From: Alphaproteobacteria bacterium
GTDB lineage: Bacteria; Pseudomonadota; Alphaproteobacteria; Rickettsiales; UBA1997
NCBI GenBank assembly: GCA_021151765.1
Contig: JAGKWR010000001.1
Span: 124,001-188,000, forward strand
Length of the DNA: 64,000 bases
Direction of reading: 5' to 3'
Each line of letters opens with the position of its first letter. Within the stretch, counting starts at the first letter, position 1. Below are positions 25,636-36,509 of the stretch, piece by piece. The position numbers were made by a program, and so were the translations under genes. The notes beneath the pieces are model-generated. The model saw only the letters and a list, made by a program, of their open reading frames with translations, searched no databases and was not told where the DNA came from.

Positions 25636-27339
25636 TTATGTTTTTGTCAAAGAATTCTGATTCTTCTGTATTGCAGATACAGAGGGATTTTTTACTTGAT
25701 TACTTGGGGGTAAAAGCGATTCGACAAATTCTTCAGGCGCATCACCAAAATACATTTTAATTTCTGATTCATCAATCCAGCTATTAATCTCTAAACTAGG
25801 TCTTAGAAGAGATATTCCCTCCTTAATTCTATCAAAGGAGTCTTTGAGTATTTCTTCTCTTTTGCTGATCGTCATGCGAAACTTCATTTCTTCTCCCTCA
25901 AAGCCAAAACCTTCACCTGGTACAAGTTCAACTTTACATGTTGAACGTAAATACCAAGCTAGATCAAGACTATTATTGACCTCTTTTTGTCCCGGATTTG
26001 GGATATGAGTATAGTTCGTTGGAAATTGGAAGCCACGAAGTCCTTCAGCGCTGAACACGAATTGGAATCCACCATCTGGAATATTGCTTTCGTGAGAAAG
26101 AATCGGAGTTTTCATGCCAAATTCTTCGCTTAAACTTTGATTTATTTTTGCAACACATTGATGAGAAATCTTGAAATGGTGGCGATATATAACAACTGAA
26201 TCATCATAATATTTGGCCATTTCTTTCATATTTTCTCTCTTAAAGACTTCCCTAGCAGCACAGTGTGATTGGTAGGCTGGACCTTCACCTTTTCTGACTT
26301 TCTCAACTATGTTTCTTGACATAACGCCAACAGCAACACCTAAACCGGGACCTTGATCTTTTGATAATGACCAAGCGGTAATAGTAAAATCTTCCATTCC
26401 AGGAATGGAACCTATGCTGGTGAAATTTTTATCTTCATTCAAAATACAGTTTTTTGCCACTTCATCTGAAAATATGAAGAGTTGTTTTTTTGGTGGTAGA
26501 TTTTGGTTATGGTTAATAATGATTTTTGATAAATTTTCTAACTCTTCTCTAGAATATGTTTCTCCCATAGGGTTTCCGGGATTAATAAAAATAAGCATTC
26601 TGGCATCTTGGTTCTCTTCCAACATTCTTTCGAGAATTGCAGGAGTTAATTTCCAATCACTATCACGGTTAAGTCTGGTGGTACTTAAATTGAATCTATA
26701 ATCGTGAAGTAATGTATAGAAAGGTCCGAATGAAGGAGTGGTCATTAAAATTTTATCTCCCCTTGATAAAAGGCCATCGCAGACAGATGGTAATAATGAT
26801 CCTGGTATTGAATGAGTTACCACAAAATCTATTTTTTTGTTATTAAACCCTTGATCTTCACAATATTCAAACAAGGCATCTCTTAGTTTGTAATGCCCTT
26901 GGGCAGAACGTGACCTATAATAACGCCAACTATTTCCTTCTTTCTGATGTTTTTCAGGGCGCTTGGTGTAAGGATCTTCTTTTTCATAGGGAGAGCTAAC
27001 GATAGCCTTCATGACAATAGGTGACATCGGCATTAAAGGATTTGATGATCCGAGAATCTTAGAATTATCTTCAGCGGGGTAGTCAAAATATTTTCGTACC
27101 AGTTTCATATTGCTGGCAAATTGGTCGGTTTCTACCTCATCTAGTAAACTATGCGCGTCATCTATTAGCCTTGATGTTGAATTGAGAATATTTCTAAGAG
27201 ATTGGGTAGTGCTTTTGGCTATCGTTCTCGAATCAAAAACATTTGTAAGATAGCTAGGTTTTGATGTCTCTGATTTACCAAATAATTTTGGTAAAAATAC
27301 ATTAAATATTTTTCTAATTAGACTTCCAGTATTAGGCAT
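25636..27339 (-). CDS. Atypical PLP aminotransferase-fold (fold type I) protein with N-terminal extension
   Basis: This 567-residue protein has a class I/II aminotransferase core. NPGNPMG (253-259), FIFSDEV with Asp292 for the PLP pyridine nitrogen, and SLSKDQG with Lys327 for the Schiff base are present. KFRMTIS near residue 500 has the substrate-carboxylate arginine. Two usual residues differ: the Tyr after the DE pair is Ala295, and the phosphate-binding Arg after the lysine is replaced by Val/Ala (GPGLGVAVG). About 90 extra N-terminal residues, with a hydrophobic patch (KIFNVFLPKLF), and about 45 C-terminal residues flank the core. It overlaps the upstream small gene by 22 nt and ends the minus-strand cassette. 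The substrate is unknown. Confidence 0.8.
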   Translation of the reverse strand: MPNTGSLIRKIFNVFLPKLFGKSETSKPSYLTNVFDSRTIAKSTTQSLRNILNSTSRLIDDAHSLLDEVETDQFASNMKLVRKYFDYPAEDNSKILGSSNPLMPMSPIVMKAIVSSPYEKEDPYTKRPEKHQKEGNSWRYYRSRSAQGHYKLRDALFEYCEDQGFNNKKIDFVVTHSIPGSLLPSVCDGLLSRGDKILMTTPSFGPFYTLLHDYRFNLSTTRLNRDSDWKLTPAILERMLEENQDARMLIFINPGNPMGETYSREELENLSKIIINHNQNLPPKKQLFIFSDEVAKNCILNEDKNFTSIGSIPGMEDFTITAWSLSKDQGPGLGVAVGVMSRNIVEKVRKGEGPAYQSHCAAREVFKRENMKEMAKYYDDSVVIYRHHFKISHQCVAKINQSLSEEFGMKTPILSHESNIPDGGFQFVFSAEGLRGFQFPTNYTHIPNPGQKEVNNSLDLAWYLRSTCKVELVPGEGFGFEGEEMKFRMTISKREEILKDSFDRIKEGISLLRPSLEINSWIDESEIKMYFGDAPEEFVESLLPPSNQVKNPSVSAIQKNQNSLTKT

Positions 27340-27764
27340 AGATTCCGGAGCATTCGGATTTGAGGGAGATAGTGCTCTTTATTTGAAGAGAGCTTTTTAG
27401 TGATTTCAGATATTTCGGTTTCGTTTGGAATATCGAGACAAAACTCTAATACTTCTATTAGTTCTGCTGTTTCTGGAATTTCAGAATCATTGGTATTTCT
27501 TAAAATGTTGATAACCAAACCAAGAGAATCACTAATCGTATCAGATGTTTCGGTATTATCTTTTTCAAAAAGCGCAGAATTTTTTAGCGTATAAAGTAGC
27601 TTCTGATGGATGATTTCTATTTTCAGGTAAACTTCACCAAGAATAGTAGTAGTAGATTTCCCGTCGAAATAATCTCGTGCATATTTTAAGCCTAGCAGAA
27701 CTTCCTTTGCCGTTCTCAAGGTTTCTATTTTTTTAATAAAATCTTCGACTCGTTGTTCAACCAT
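27318..27764 (-). CDS. Unknown helical protein in accessory cassette
   Basis: I do not recognise this 148-residue protein. It looks all-helical and acidic, with hydrophobic heptad-like stretches (VEDFIKKIETLRTAKEVLLG; LGLVINILRN; LIEVLEFCLDI), and no membrane segment or catalytic motif. Its 3' end overlaps the start of the aminotransferase-fold gene by 22 nt, and it lies 90 bp after the nucleotidylyltransferase gene on the same strand. This makes it the middle gene of a three-gene unit. It may be an adaptor or regulator of one of the two enzymes. Confidence 0.7.
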   Translation of the reverse strand: MVEQRVEDFIKKIETLRTAKEVLLGLKYARDYFDGKSTTTILGEVYLKIEIIHQKLLYTLKNSALFEKDNTETSDTISDSLGLVINILRNTNDSEIPETAELIEVLEFCLDIPNETEISEITKKLSSNKEHYLPQIRMLRNLCLILEV

Positions 27765-27854
27765 TCTAATATTGATTTAATTATATTTATAAAAATTCAA
27801 TCATAAGTTGCATAACTCTGAGAGAAGATTTTCTTATTATAAAATGCAATTAAT

Positions 27855-28826
27855 TTAATTATGTTCGATTGAGAACCCTTTGTTATTAATCTGGAGTTGC
27901 TTGGTTTTTGTAGAAGTTGTTGTTTTGTAAGGTTCTTCAGCCTTGATTATATATGCATGAAATCGGTCACTAAGATCCGGGGGAATGTTAGAAATTTTTG
28001 GATTAGCTGAGTCAAAGGTTAACATCTGATCTTTGTTTACCAAATCTTTGAAAAAATTATCTGTTTGAGTTACGAGATCGTTTTCTTTGCTATCTCCAAT
28101 CCTACGATTATTGATCAAAGCTCGGAGTAGCTCTTTTTGTACATAGAGTAAAATTTTTGGACTGAGACATGGAAAATTTTCAGCTAGATTAATACGGAGT
28201 TGAGTAGAACTAACTATTTTGTGATCAGGAGTATCTTCAATTAGGTTTTGTTCATATTTTGTTCCCAGATGTTGAGCAACTGCAATCATTTGGTGACAAT
28301 CATAATATCTTTTTCCAAAGAGCTGATATTCTCTGACTAATTCTTCAGGCTTTACTAGTGATCTGAAAAATAGATCTTCTGTTGGCAATTTGTGTTTCTG
28401 GCAATGATCTAAAATGAAGTTGGTAAGAGAATCTAATTTTGGAGGATTATTTCTTTCTTTGTTGTCGGTGTGTTTTGGGAAAGTCGCATCTAGATCAATA
28501 AGCTGTCTTATAGGAGTTGTGCAGAGTTGGGATTGTAATTCTGGTGATAGTGATTCCCAAAGTGTGGTTCTATAGATTTCTTCCATAGCAATAAGTGCCA
28601 TGTCAACTCTTTGATCGTAGCTGAATGGATTGTTAATAATGTTTCTATCATCTCCTGATGAACCCATCAAAAACACATAAGGAACTAGTTTGTCTGACTG
28701 ACTTCTAAAAATATTACCTTTGCTGAGATTTAAAAGTGGAGTAAACACTTGATTCTGATGTTCGATATGAAGCGGATTAATTCTTCCAGTGGCAATGGGT
28801 AAAACTGCACGTGCTAAATTTTTCAT
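27855..28826 (-). CDS. NadM-like nucleotidylyltransferase-family protein
   Basis: The 323-residue protein looks like a HxGH-superfamily nucleotidylyltransferase of the NMNAT/NadM kind. ATGRINPLHIEHQ (residues 12-24) stands where GRFxPxHxGH is expected, with the Gly of HxGH replaced by Glu. GSSGDDRNIINNPFSYDQR (residues 55-73) is like the NadM GS...NPF..eR block, and SSTQLR (206-211) matches the ISSTxxR motif. The roughly 110 residues after it are unique. The window also has a normal NadD at 58 kb, so this is not the housekeeping enzyme. It heads a minus-strand unit with an unknown protein and a PLP protein and diverges from mreD. Confidence 0.75.
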   Translation of the reverse strand: MKNLARAVLPIATGRINPLHIEHQNQVFTPLLNLSKGNIFRSQSDKLVPYVFLMGSSGDDRNIINNPFSYDQRVDMALIAMEEIYRTTLWESLSPELQSQLCTTPIRQLIDLDATFPKHTDNKERNNPPKLDSLTNFILDHCQKHKLPTEDLFFRSLVKPEELVREYQLFGKRYYDCHQMIAVAQHLGTKYEQNLIEDTPDHKIVSSTQLRINLAENFPCLSPKILLYVQKELLRALINNRRIGDSKENDLVTQTDNFFKDLVNKDQMLTFDSANPKISNIPPDLSDRFHAYIIKAEEPYKTTTSTKTKQLQINNKGFSIEHN

Positions 28827-29005
28827 GCTTTAGTGGTAGGTTAGTTAACTATTTACAAAAAAACTTGGAGTTTCAGAAGTATGCCAGCGTCTATAAGTTG
28901 TCTCTTGGTTTAAAAATACAATTGTTTTTCTGGACAAAAATAGCCTTACGAATAATTTTTCTACTATAAAACTTTCTAGTCGGTCTTCCCAAATTTTCTC
29001 AAAAA

Positions 29006-29506
29006 ATGATTGAACAAAAATCAATGGTGCGAGTGATTACTTTGCACCTGGTCGCTCTTTTACTTGTAATATTTAACGTCTCAGACATCCGTATTGCTGG
29101 CCTTTCTGACCTTATTCCGCTTTTTGATTTGATGGCGGTTTTTTATTTCGCAGTTTTTAAAAATAGTTTTGGTGTTTGGTTTATATTTTTAATGGGTGTA
29201 TGGAACGATGCTTTGAACGGAAATCCTTTGGGTACAACGGCTTTATGTTATATCGTTTTGGTGAAATTTTTCTCTTTGATGAATGTAAAGCTAATGATTC
29301 GAGAAAATTTTCGTCAAATTTGGCAGCAATTTATCGCATTCTGCTTTTGTTTCTTATTGATGAAATGGCTGATTTTATCAGTATTTAATGGCGAGTTCCT
29401 GAGCTTTGCAACTGTCGTGGTGCAATTCGTTTTATCCTCTGCAATTTATGTGTTGATGCATAAATTCTTCGATTATTTAAGCACCAAACTTTTGGGGAAT
29501 AGTTAG
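29006..29506 (+). CDS. mreD: Rod shape-determining protein MreD
   Basis: MreD is a small inner-membrane protein of the elongasome. The 166-residue protein has about five hydrophobic segments, an N-terminal LVALLLVIFNVSDIRIAGL, and GVWNDALNGNPLGTTALCY, which matches the MreD signature around the conserved Asp and Gly-Thr. The start ATG at 29006 follows a 179-bp divergent region shared with the accessory cassette. It is 5 bp from mrdA; mreB and mreC are not in the window. Confidence 0.82.
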   Translation: MIEQKSMVRVITLHLVALLLVIFNVSDIRIAGLSDLIPLFDLMAVFYFAVFKNSFGVWFIFLMGVWNDALNGNPLGTTALCYIVLVKFFSLMNVKLMIRENFRQIWQQFIAFCFCFLLMKWLILSVFNGEFLSFATVVVQFVLSSAIYVLMHKFFDYLSTKLLGNS

Positions 29507-29511
29507 TCAGA

Positions 29512-31356
29512 ATGCTTAGAGATATTCGTAAAAACAAAATTTTTAATCGTCGAGCCTTCTTTATTGGTGCTGGACAATCCGCTTTGGCTGGTGCTTTGAT
29601 CACAAGACTTGGATATTTGCAGCTTTTAAAAAATGAAGAATATCAGAATCAATCGGATAGTAATCGTATAAAGCCGATGATTAATCCGGCTCCTCGCGGT
29701 ACAGTTTATGATCGTAACGATCAACCTCTTACAGAAAACCAAGGCAACTATCGACTGCTTTTATACATCGAGAACAAAAAAAATATTACCGAAATAATCG
29801 AGAAAGTTTCGATAATACTTGATGTTAGTGAGGAACAAAAAAATCTATTTTTGGCAAAAATTAAAAATGCTCGTCGCAAAAGTATTATTTCATTGATGGA
29901 TAATTTGTCGTGGGATGATGTGGCACGTATCGAAACTAATTCTTATCAACTTCCTGGTGTTTCAATTGAAAGCGGTATTATTCGTCATTACCCATATTTC
30001 AATGAAACTGCCCATTTCTTAGGTTACGTTTCATTGCCTTCAGAAAAAGAAATTGATGAAAATGAGCAAAATCTTTTTATGCATCCTGATTTTCGCGTTG
30101 GAAAGTCTGGAGTTGAGCGCACTTTTGATGAAGTGTTGCGCGGAAAATATGGCGTAAAATATGTTGAAGTTAACGCTCATGAAATTCCGATCCGTACATT
30201 ATCAGTAACTCCTCCAACCGAAGGCTCTAAGCTACATCTTACCATTGATTTAAATTTGCAAAAATTTGTCACTGACAGAATTAAAGATGAGGTTGCTTCA
30301 GTTGTAGTAATGGATGTTAAAACAGGTGAGATTTTATCTTACGCATCAAGCCCATCATTTGATCCAAATCGTTTTGTTGAAGGTGTATCTAAGCAATATT
30401 GGCAAGAACTTAACAATGATCCGAAAAAACCATTAAACAATAAACCAATCGCAGCGATTTATCCTCCTGGTTCAACATTTAAGTTAATGGTTGCTTTGGC
30501 TGCTTTGGAAAATGGTGTTAACCCAAATACCAGAGTGCACTGCAACGGACACTATCAATCAGGAAAACGTGTTTTCCACTGTTGGAAAGACGGTGGACAC
30601 GGCTCGATGGATTTAGTCGACGGTATTAAAAATTCGTGTAACGTTTATTTTTTCACTATCGCAAACCAAATTGGTTACGAAAAGTTTACGGAAATGGCTC
30701 GCCGCTTTGGATATGGCGAAAAGTTTGATATTAGTTTGTACGGTGCCCGTTCAGGAAATGTACCTTCTGATGAATGGAAACGTAAAGTTTTTAAAACTCC
30801 GTGGGTAGGCGGCGATACTCTAAACACAGCAATCGGTCAAGGTTTTGTATTGGCGACGCCTTTACAAATGGCTTTAGTTACAGCACGAATTGCTAACGGT
30901 GGGATCCCAATTAAGCCGTACCTAGTTCGTAATCGTAATATTGAAGAACAATACGATTTACTGAAACACAGTCCACTAGTTGCTCAAAATAATTTGAAGT
31001 TGATTCAAGAAGGTATGAATAAAGTTATGAATGAAGCTGGTGGCACCGCTTATGGTAAAAGAATTGAAGTTCCAGGTTTTGAAATGGCTGGAAAAACTGG
31101 TACGTCACAAGTTATTTCTAAGCGTGAAAAAGAAATGTCAAAAAGCGAAAGCGGCATTAATGAAAATCAAAATCACGCCATATTCGTTGGTTTTGCGCCA
31201 GTTCATGATCCAAAATACGCAATTTCTGTTGTGGTCGAACATGGTAAAAGCGGATCTATGGCAGCGGCCCCGATTGGCAAAGATGTCATTACAGAAGTAC
31301 AATTATTAAATGATAAAACGGGCGCTCTACAAGCAGCTTTAAAAGACAAAGCCTAG
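29512..31356 (+). CDS. mrdA: Penicillin-binding protein 2 (peptidoglycan transpeptidase)
   Basis: PBP2 cross-links peptidoglycan during cell elongation. The 614-residue protein has an N-terminal membrane anchor near residues 17-33, the dimerisation module (NPAPRGTVYDRNDQPL near residue 58), and the transpeptidase motifs: SxxK in PPGSTFKLM, SxN in KNSCNVYF and KTG in AGKTGTSQV. A cell-wall enzyme indicates retained peptidoglycan. It is preceded by mreD; rodA, its usual partner, lies at 50.4 kb. Confidence 0.95.
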   Translation: MLRDIRKNKIFNRRAFFIGAGQSALAGALITRLGYLQLLKNEEYQNQSDSNRIKPMINPAPRGTVYDRNDQPLTENQGNYRLLLYIENKKNITEIIEKVSIILDVSEEQKNLFLAKIKNARRKSIISLMDNLSWDDVARIETNSYQLPGVSIESGIIRHYPYFNETAHFLGYVSLPSEKEIDENEQNLFMHPDFRVGKSGVERTFDEVLRGKYGVKYVEVNAHEIPIRTLSVTPPTEGSKLHLTIDLNLQKFVTDRIKDEVASVVVMDVKTGEILSYASSPSFDPNRFVEGVSKQYWQELNNDPKKPLNNKPIAAIYPPGSTFKLMVALAALENGVNPNTRVHCNGHYQSGKRVFHCWKDGGHGSMDLVDGIKNSCNVYFFTIANQIGYEKFTEMARRFGYGEKFDISLYGARSGNVPSDEWKRKVFKTPWVGGDTLNTAIGQGFVLATPLQMALVTARIANGGIPIKPYLVRNRNIEEQYDLLKHSPLVAQNNLKLIQEGMNKVMNEAGGTAYGKRIEVPGFEMAGKTGTSQVISKREKEMSKSESGINENQNHAIFVGFAPVHDPKYAISVVVEHGKSGSMAAAPIGKDVITEVQLLNDKTGALQAALKDKA

Positions 31357-33038
<1,682 letters not shown>

Positions 33039-33040
33039 TT

Positions 33041-33292
33041 ATGGCTAATTTGAATCTAGAAGTAATTTCCGTTAACGGAGTTGTTTTTAAAGGTGAGTGC
33101 AACATGGCAGTTGTTCCTTCGGTTGAAGGTGACATCGGCGTTATGTATGGTCACGAATCTTTGATTACCAAGCTTCGCGAAGGTCAAATTACTGTTTACG
33201 ATGACAAGCAAAATGTCGTAAAACAAATTGACGTTAGTGGTGGTTTTGCAGAAATGCATGCTGCGGAAACTTTATCGATTTTAGTTGATTAG
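33041..33292 (+). CDS. atpC: ATP synthase F1 epsilon subunit, short form
   Basis: Epsilon joins the central stalk to the c-ring and in many bacteria inhibits ATP hydrolysis by its C-terminal helices. This protein has only 83 residues: LEVISVNGVVFKGE, VVPSVEGDIGVMYGHESLIT and VSGGFAEMHAAETLSILVD form the N-terminal beta-sandwich. The usual C-terminal helical hairpin (normally about 45-50 residues more) is absent and the stop is clean. It follows atpD by 2 bp and is followed by a strong terminator. Confidence 0.92.
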   Translation: MANLNLEVISVNGVVFKGECNMAVVPSVEGDIGVMYGHESLITKLREGQITVYDDKQNVVKQIDVSGGFAEMHAAETLSILVD

Positions 33293-33310
33293 TTTCACAA
33301 TCATATTTTT

Positions 33311-33350
33311 AAAAAAGGCTCCGAAGGTAAAAACTTTCGGAGCCTTTTTT
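33311..33350. terminator. Strong terminator after atpC
   Basis: GGCTCCGAA (33317-33325) pairs perfectly with TTCGGAGCC (33336-33344), flanked by AAAAAA before and TTTTTT after, so it can work in both directions. Confidence 0.93.
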
Positions 33351-33352
33351 AT

Positions 33353-33576
33353 TTCAAGACGATCGCCAATTTTGTTTTTATTAATTTACTAAAGTCTCAA
33401 TTTTAAGATTTTTGTTTCTCTTACAATTTAACTATTCGTTGAAACTCTCTCTAAGCTTATTTTTAAGCTTTCTAGATTGACGAGAAACAGAAATATATGC
33501 CTCTCTCCGGTAATCCACCTTTTTACCTCTCTAGCTATTCTAAAAATTCCAAATCTTCATTCTGTATAAATAGTAC
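33353..33576. other. Gene-free spacer between two terminators
   Basis: About 220 bp of AT-rich sequence lie between the atpC and dnaK terminators. On the minus strand a short frame (about 33427-33530) would read KKVDYRREAYISVSRQSRKL and end in a stop, and could be the tail of a decayed gene, but it has no start and stops lie just upstream. No RNA gene is recognised. Confidence 0.4.
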
Positions 33577-33629
33577 AAAAAAACCTGTCGTTAACGCTTA
33601 GTAATTAAGGTTAACGATAGGTTTTTTTT
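33577..33629. terminator. Bidirectional terminator after dnaK
   Basis: AAACCTGTCGTTAAC (33581-33595) pairs with GTTAACGATAGGTTT (33610-33624) with one G-U pair. A small inner CTTA/TAAG stem and A/T runs occur on both sides. On the minus strand it lies just after the dnaK stop. Confidence 0.92.
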
Positions 33630-33646
33630 ACTTTGAGTGAAACCGA

Positions 33647-35581
33647 CTATTTATTTTCGTCTTTTTTCACTTCTTCATATTCAGCATCGACGACTTTTTC
33701 GCCAGAAGATGCAGAAGAATCAGCGTGATTGTGCGCTGCATCAGCAGCACCAGAAGTTGCGCCAGCAGCTTGCTGAGCTTTGTAAATTTCTTCACCAAGC
33801 TTCATTGCTGATTGCATTAAAGCGTCAGTTGCAGCTTTCAACTCTTCAGCTTTCGCGTCAGCGTTGGCAGACAAATCTTTTACTTTTTGCACTTCAGCTT
33901 CAATTGCTGATTTAGTTGCAGCGTCAACTTTATCGCCATGTTCTTTCAATGACTTTTCAGTTTCGTAAACTGCAGCATCAGCGTGGTTTTTAGCTTCGAT
34001 TAATTCTTTACGAGCTTTATCAGCTGACGCGTTAGCTTCAGCATCTTGCATCATTTTTTTGATTTCGTCTTCAGATAAACCACCAGAAGATTGAATTCTG
34101 ATTTGCTGTTCTTTGCCAGTTCCTTTGTCTTTGGCAGAAACTTTCACCACACCGTTGGCGTCAATATCGAAAATAACTTCGATTTGTGGCATGCCGCGTG
34201 GAGCTGGAGCGATTCCTTCCAAATTAAATTCGCCAAGCAATTTGTTGTGAATTGCGATGTCGCGTTCACCTTGGAAAACTTTGATGGTAACTGCAGTTTG
34301 GTTGTCAGCAGCAGTTGAGAATACTTGGCTTTTGTTAGTTGGAATTGTGGTATTGCGATCAATCAAACGAGTGAACACGCCGCCAGCAGTTTCAATACCA
34401 AGTGACAATGGAGTTACGTCTAACAACAAAACGTCTTTCACGTCGCCTTGCAACACAGCACCTTGAATTGCCGCGCCAATCGCGACAACTTCGTCAGGAT
34501 TTACTGATTTGTTAGGTTCTTTACCGAAAAGTTTTTTCACAGTTTCGATAACTTTTGGCATACGGCTCATACCGCCAACCAAGATAACTTCATCAATTTC
34601 AGATGCTTTCAAACCAGCGTCTTTCAAAGCATTTTCGCAAGGAGTTACAGTGCGCTGGATCAAATCATCAACCAATTGCTCAAGTTTGGCGCGCGAAAGT
34701 TTCACATTTAAGTGTTTCGGACCAGTTGCATCAGCAGTGATGTAAGGTAGATTGATTTCAGTTTCCATCAAGCTTGAAAGCTCAATTTTAGCTTTTTCAG
34801 CAGCTTCTTTCAAACGCTGTAAAGCCAATGGATCTTTGCTTAAGTCGATGCCTTGTTCTTTTTTAAATTCAGAAGTTAGGTGTTCTAAGATTCTCATATC
34901 GAAATCTTCACCACCCAAGAAAGTATCGCCGTTAGTTGATTTTACTTCGAAAACGCCGTCACCAATTTCAAGAATTGAAACGTCGAAAGTACCGCCGCCT
35001 AAGTCATAAACTGCGATAGTTTGTCCGCCTTTTTTCTCGAAACCATAAGCCAAAGCCGCGGCAGTTGGTTCGTTGATAATACGAAGAACTTCCAGACCAG
35101 CAATTTTACCAGCATCTTTAGTTGCTTGGCGTTGTGAGTCGTTGAAGTAAGCCGGAACTGTGATCACCGCTTTTTCAACTTTTTCACCCAAATAACTTTC
35201 AGCGGTTTCTTTCATTTTCATCAAAGTGAAAGCTGAAATTTGGCTTGGAGAATATTTTTCATTTTTAACGTCAACCCAAGCATCACCGTTGCTTGAAGAA
35301 ACGATTTTGTAAGGAACTAAATCTTTATCTTTTTGTGTGGTTGGATCTTCAAAACGACGACCAATCAAACGCTTAATACCAAAAATAGTATTTTGCGGAT
35401 TGGTTACAGCTTGACGTTTTGCCGGTGCACCAACAGTTCTTTCGCCGTTAGCCAAAAAACCAATGATTGAAGGAGTAGTTCTGACGCCTTCTGAGTTTTC
35501 GATAACTTTTACATTTTTACCTTCCATGATTGCCACACAAGAGTTGGTGGTACCAAGGTCAATGCCAATTACTTTAGACAT
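33647..35581 (-). CDS. dnaK: Molecular chaperone DnaK (Hsp70)
   Basis: DnaK is the ATP-driven Hsp70 chaperone that works with DnaJ and GrpE. The 644-residue protein starts [18 protein letters not shown]. It has [48 protein letters not shown], the linker after [16 protein letters not shown], and a C-terminal lid ending in an Asn/Glu-rich KKDENK tail. I chose the start ATG at 35579-35581; an upstream in-frame start would add 13 unrelated residues. No dnaJ is adjacent, unlike the usual dnaK-dnaJ pair. A heat-shock-like promoter lies about 100 bp upstream. Confidence 0.98.
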   Translation of the reverse strand: MSKVIGIDLGTTNSCVAIMEGKNVKVIENSEGVRTTPSIIGFLANGERTVGAPAKRQAVTNPQNTIFGIKRLIGRRFEDPTTQKDKDLVPYKIVSSSNGDAWVDVKNEKYSPSQISAFTLMKMKETAESYLGEKVEKAVITVPAYFNDSQRQATKDAGKIAGLEVLRIINEPTAAALAYGFEKKGGQTIAVYDLGGGTFDVSILEIGDGVFEVKSTNGDTFLGGEDFDMRILEHLTSEFKKEQGIDLSKDPLALQRLKEAAEKAKIELSSLMETEINLPYITADATGPKHLNVKLSRAKLEQLVDDLIQRTVTPCENALKDAGLKASEIDEVILVGGMSRMPKVIETVKKLFGKEPNKSVNPDEVVAIGAAIQGAVLQGDVKDVLLLDVTPLSLGIETAGGVFTRLIDRNTTIPTNKSQVFSTAADNQTAVTIKVFQGERDIAIHNKLLGEFNLEGIAPAPRGMPQIEVIFDIDANGVVKVSAKDKGTGKEQQIRIQSSGGLSEDEIKKMMQDAEANASADKARKELIEAKNHADAAVYETEKSLKEHGDKVDAATKSAIEAEVQKVKDLSANADAKAEELKAATDALMQSAMKLGEEIYKAQQAAGATSGAADAAHNHADSSASSGEKVVDAEYEEVKKDENK

Positions 35582-35678
35582 ATTTTTAAAATTATTTGTT
35601 AGAGAGTGAGCTTCGTACAAGAGTTGAAGCTGATTTGGATAAAAAAGGATTTTTGAAAAACCTTAATTTTGGTGAGGT

Positions 35679-35706
35679 ATTTAAGAGGAGGGTTAGCTAT
35701 TACAAG
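35679..35706 (-). promoter_or_regulatory. Putative RpoH promoter for dnaK
   Basis: On the minus strand, CTTG (35703-35706) is followed after exactly 17 nt by CTTAAAT (35679-35685). This is one base off the alphaproteobacterial heat-shock -10 pattern CYTATNT. It sits about 100 nt before the dnaK ATG. The same CTTG-N17 spacing occurs before grpE. Confidence 0.42.
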
Positions 35707-35730
35707 GCTGGGAGCGAATTTTTTTATTTC

Positions 35731-36507
35731 TTAGCGTAAATTAAAATGTTCGGATACGTCATGAACCCTGATAAAATCTATGTTCTTCATCATTAAATAT
35801 TTTGAAATAACTAAAGTTTTTTCAGCGCGAGAACCAGGAATTTTTACTTCTTCTAAAAAACTTTTTTTGGAATGACCGACGTAAATTGGCAAATTAAAAA
35901 TACGAAATTTTTCGATATTTTTTAAAATACGAATTGATTGCGCCGCACCTTTGCCAAAGCCAATTCCGGGGTCTAAAACTAGTTGTGATTTTTTGACATT
36001 TTTACTTTCAAGATCAGCAATTTTTTGCGCAAACCAACGCAACATTTCATCAACTAAATTGATGTGAGGATTGATAATCGCATCGGGAAAAGGCGCGATT
36101 TTTTCACAGTGCATCAACACAGTTTCAATGTTGTTGCGTGCAATAAAATCAACGATTCGTGCGTCTTGCAAACCTGTAACATCGTTGACAATATCAACAC
36201 CAGTTTCGAAAGATTTTACCAAAGTTTCGAAGTGATAAGAATCGATGCTAGTTTTGATTTCGCGCTTTGAACTTTTAACCAAAGCAACAATTTCCGGCAA
36301 AATATTTTCAAGACGCGACCATTCTTCTAAAGCGCTGATTTTCGTGGCTTTAGGACGTGTTGATTCGGCACCAATATCAATCACATCAGCGCCGTTATCA
36401 ATTAATTTTTGAGTTTGATTAAGAGCAGCATCAATTGAATTAAACTTGCCGCCATCAGAAAATGAGTCGGGAGTTATATTTAAAATGCCGACGATTTTAG
36501 TCACCAT
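35731..36507 (-). CDS. folP: Dihydropteroate synthase
   Basis: FolP joins pterin pyrophosphate and p-aminobenzoate in folate synthesis. The protein has KIVGILNITPDSFSDGGKF, GADVIDIGAESTRPKA, VNDVTGLQDARIVDF, DPGIGFGKGAAQSIRIL and VGHSKKSFL, all family blocks. Length (258 residues) is normal. The ATG at 36505-36507 or one at 36514-36516 may be used; the second would overlap the pstA stop. It follows pstA directly, an unusual operon partner; folate and phosphate transport have no obvious link. Confidence 0.95.
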   Translation of the reverse strand: MVTKIVGILNITPDSFSDGGKFNSIDAALNQTQKLIDNGADVIDIGAESTRPKATKISALEEWSRLENILPEIVALVKSSKREIKTSIDSYHFETLVKSFETGVDIVNDVTGLQDARIVDFIARNNIETVLMHCEKIAPFPDAIINPHINLVDEMLRWFAQKIADLESKNVKKSQLVLDPGIGFGKGAAQSIRILKNIEKFRIFNLPIYVGHSKKSFLEEVKIPGSRAEKTLVISKYLMMKNIDFIRVHDVSEHFNLR

Positions 36508-36509
36508 TT

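Noticed and set aside
33427..33530. Short minus-strand frame with KKVDYRREAYISVSRQSRKL
   Set aside because: No start codon and a stop just upstream. It might be the tail of a decayed gene, but the evidence is too thin to call.
34091..35009. Plus-strand frames opposite dnaK
   Set aside because: These are antisense shadows of a highly expressed, codon-biased gene and match no family.
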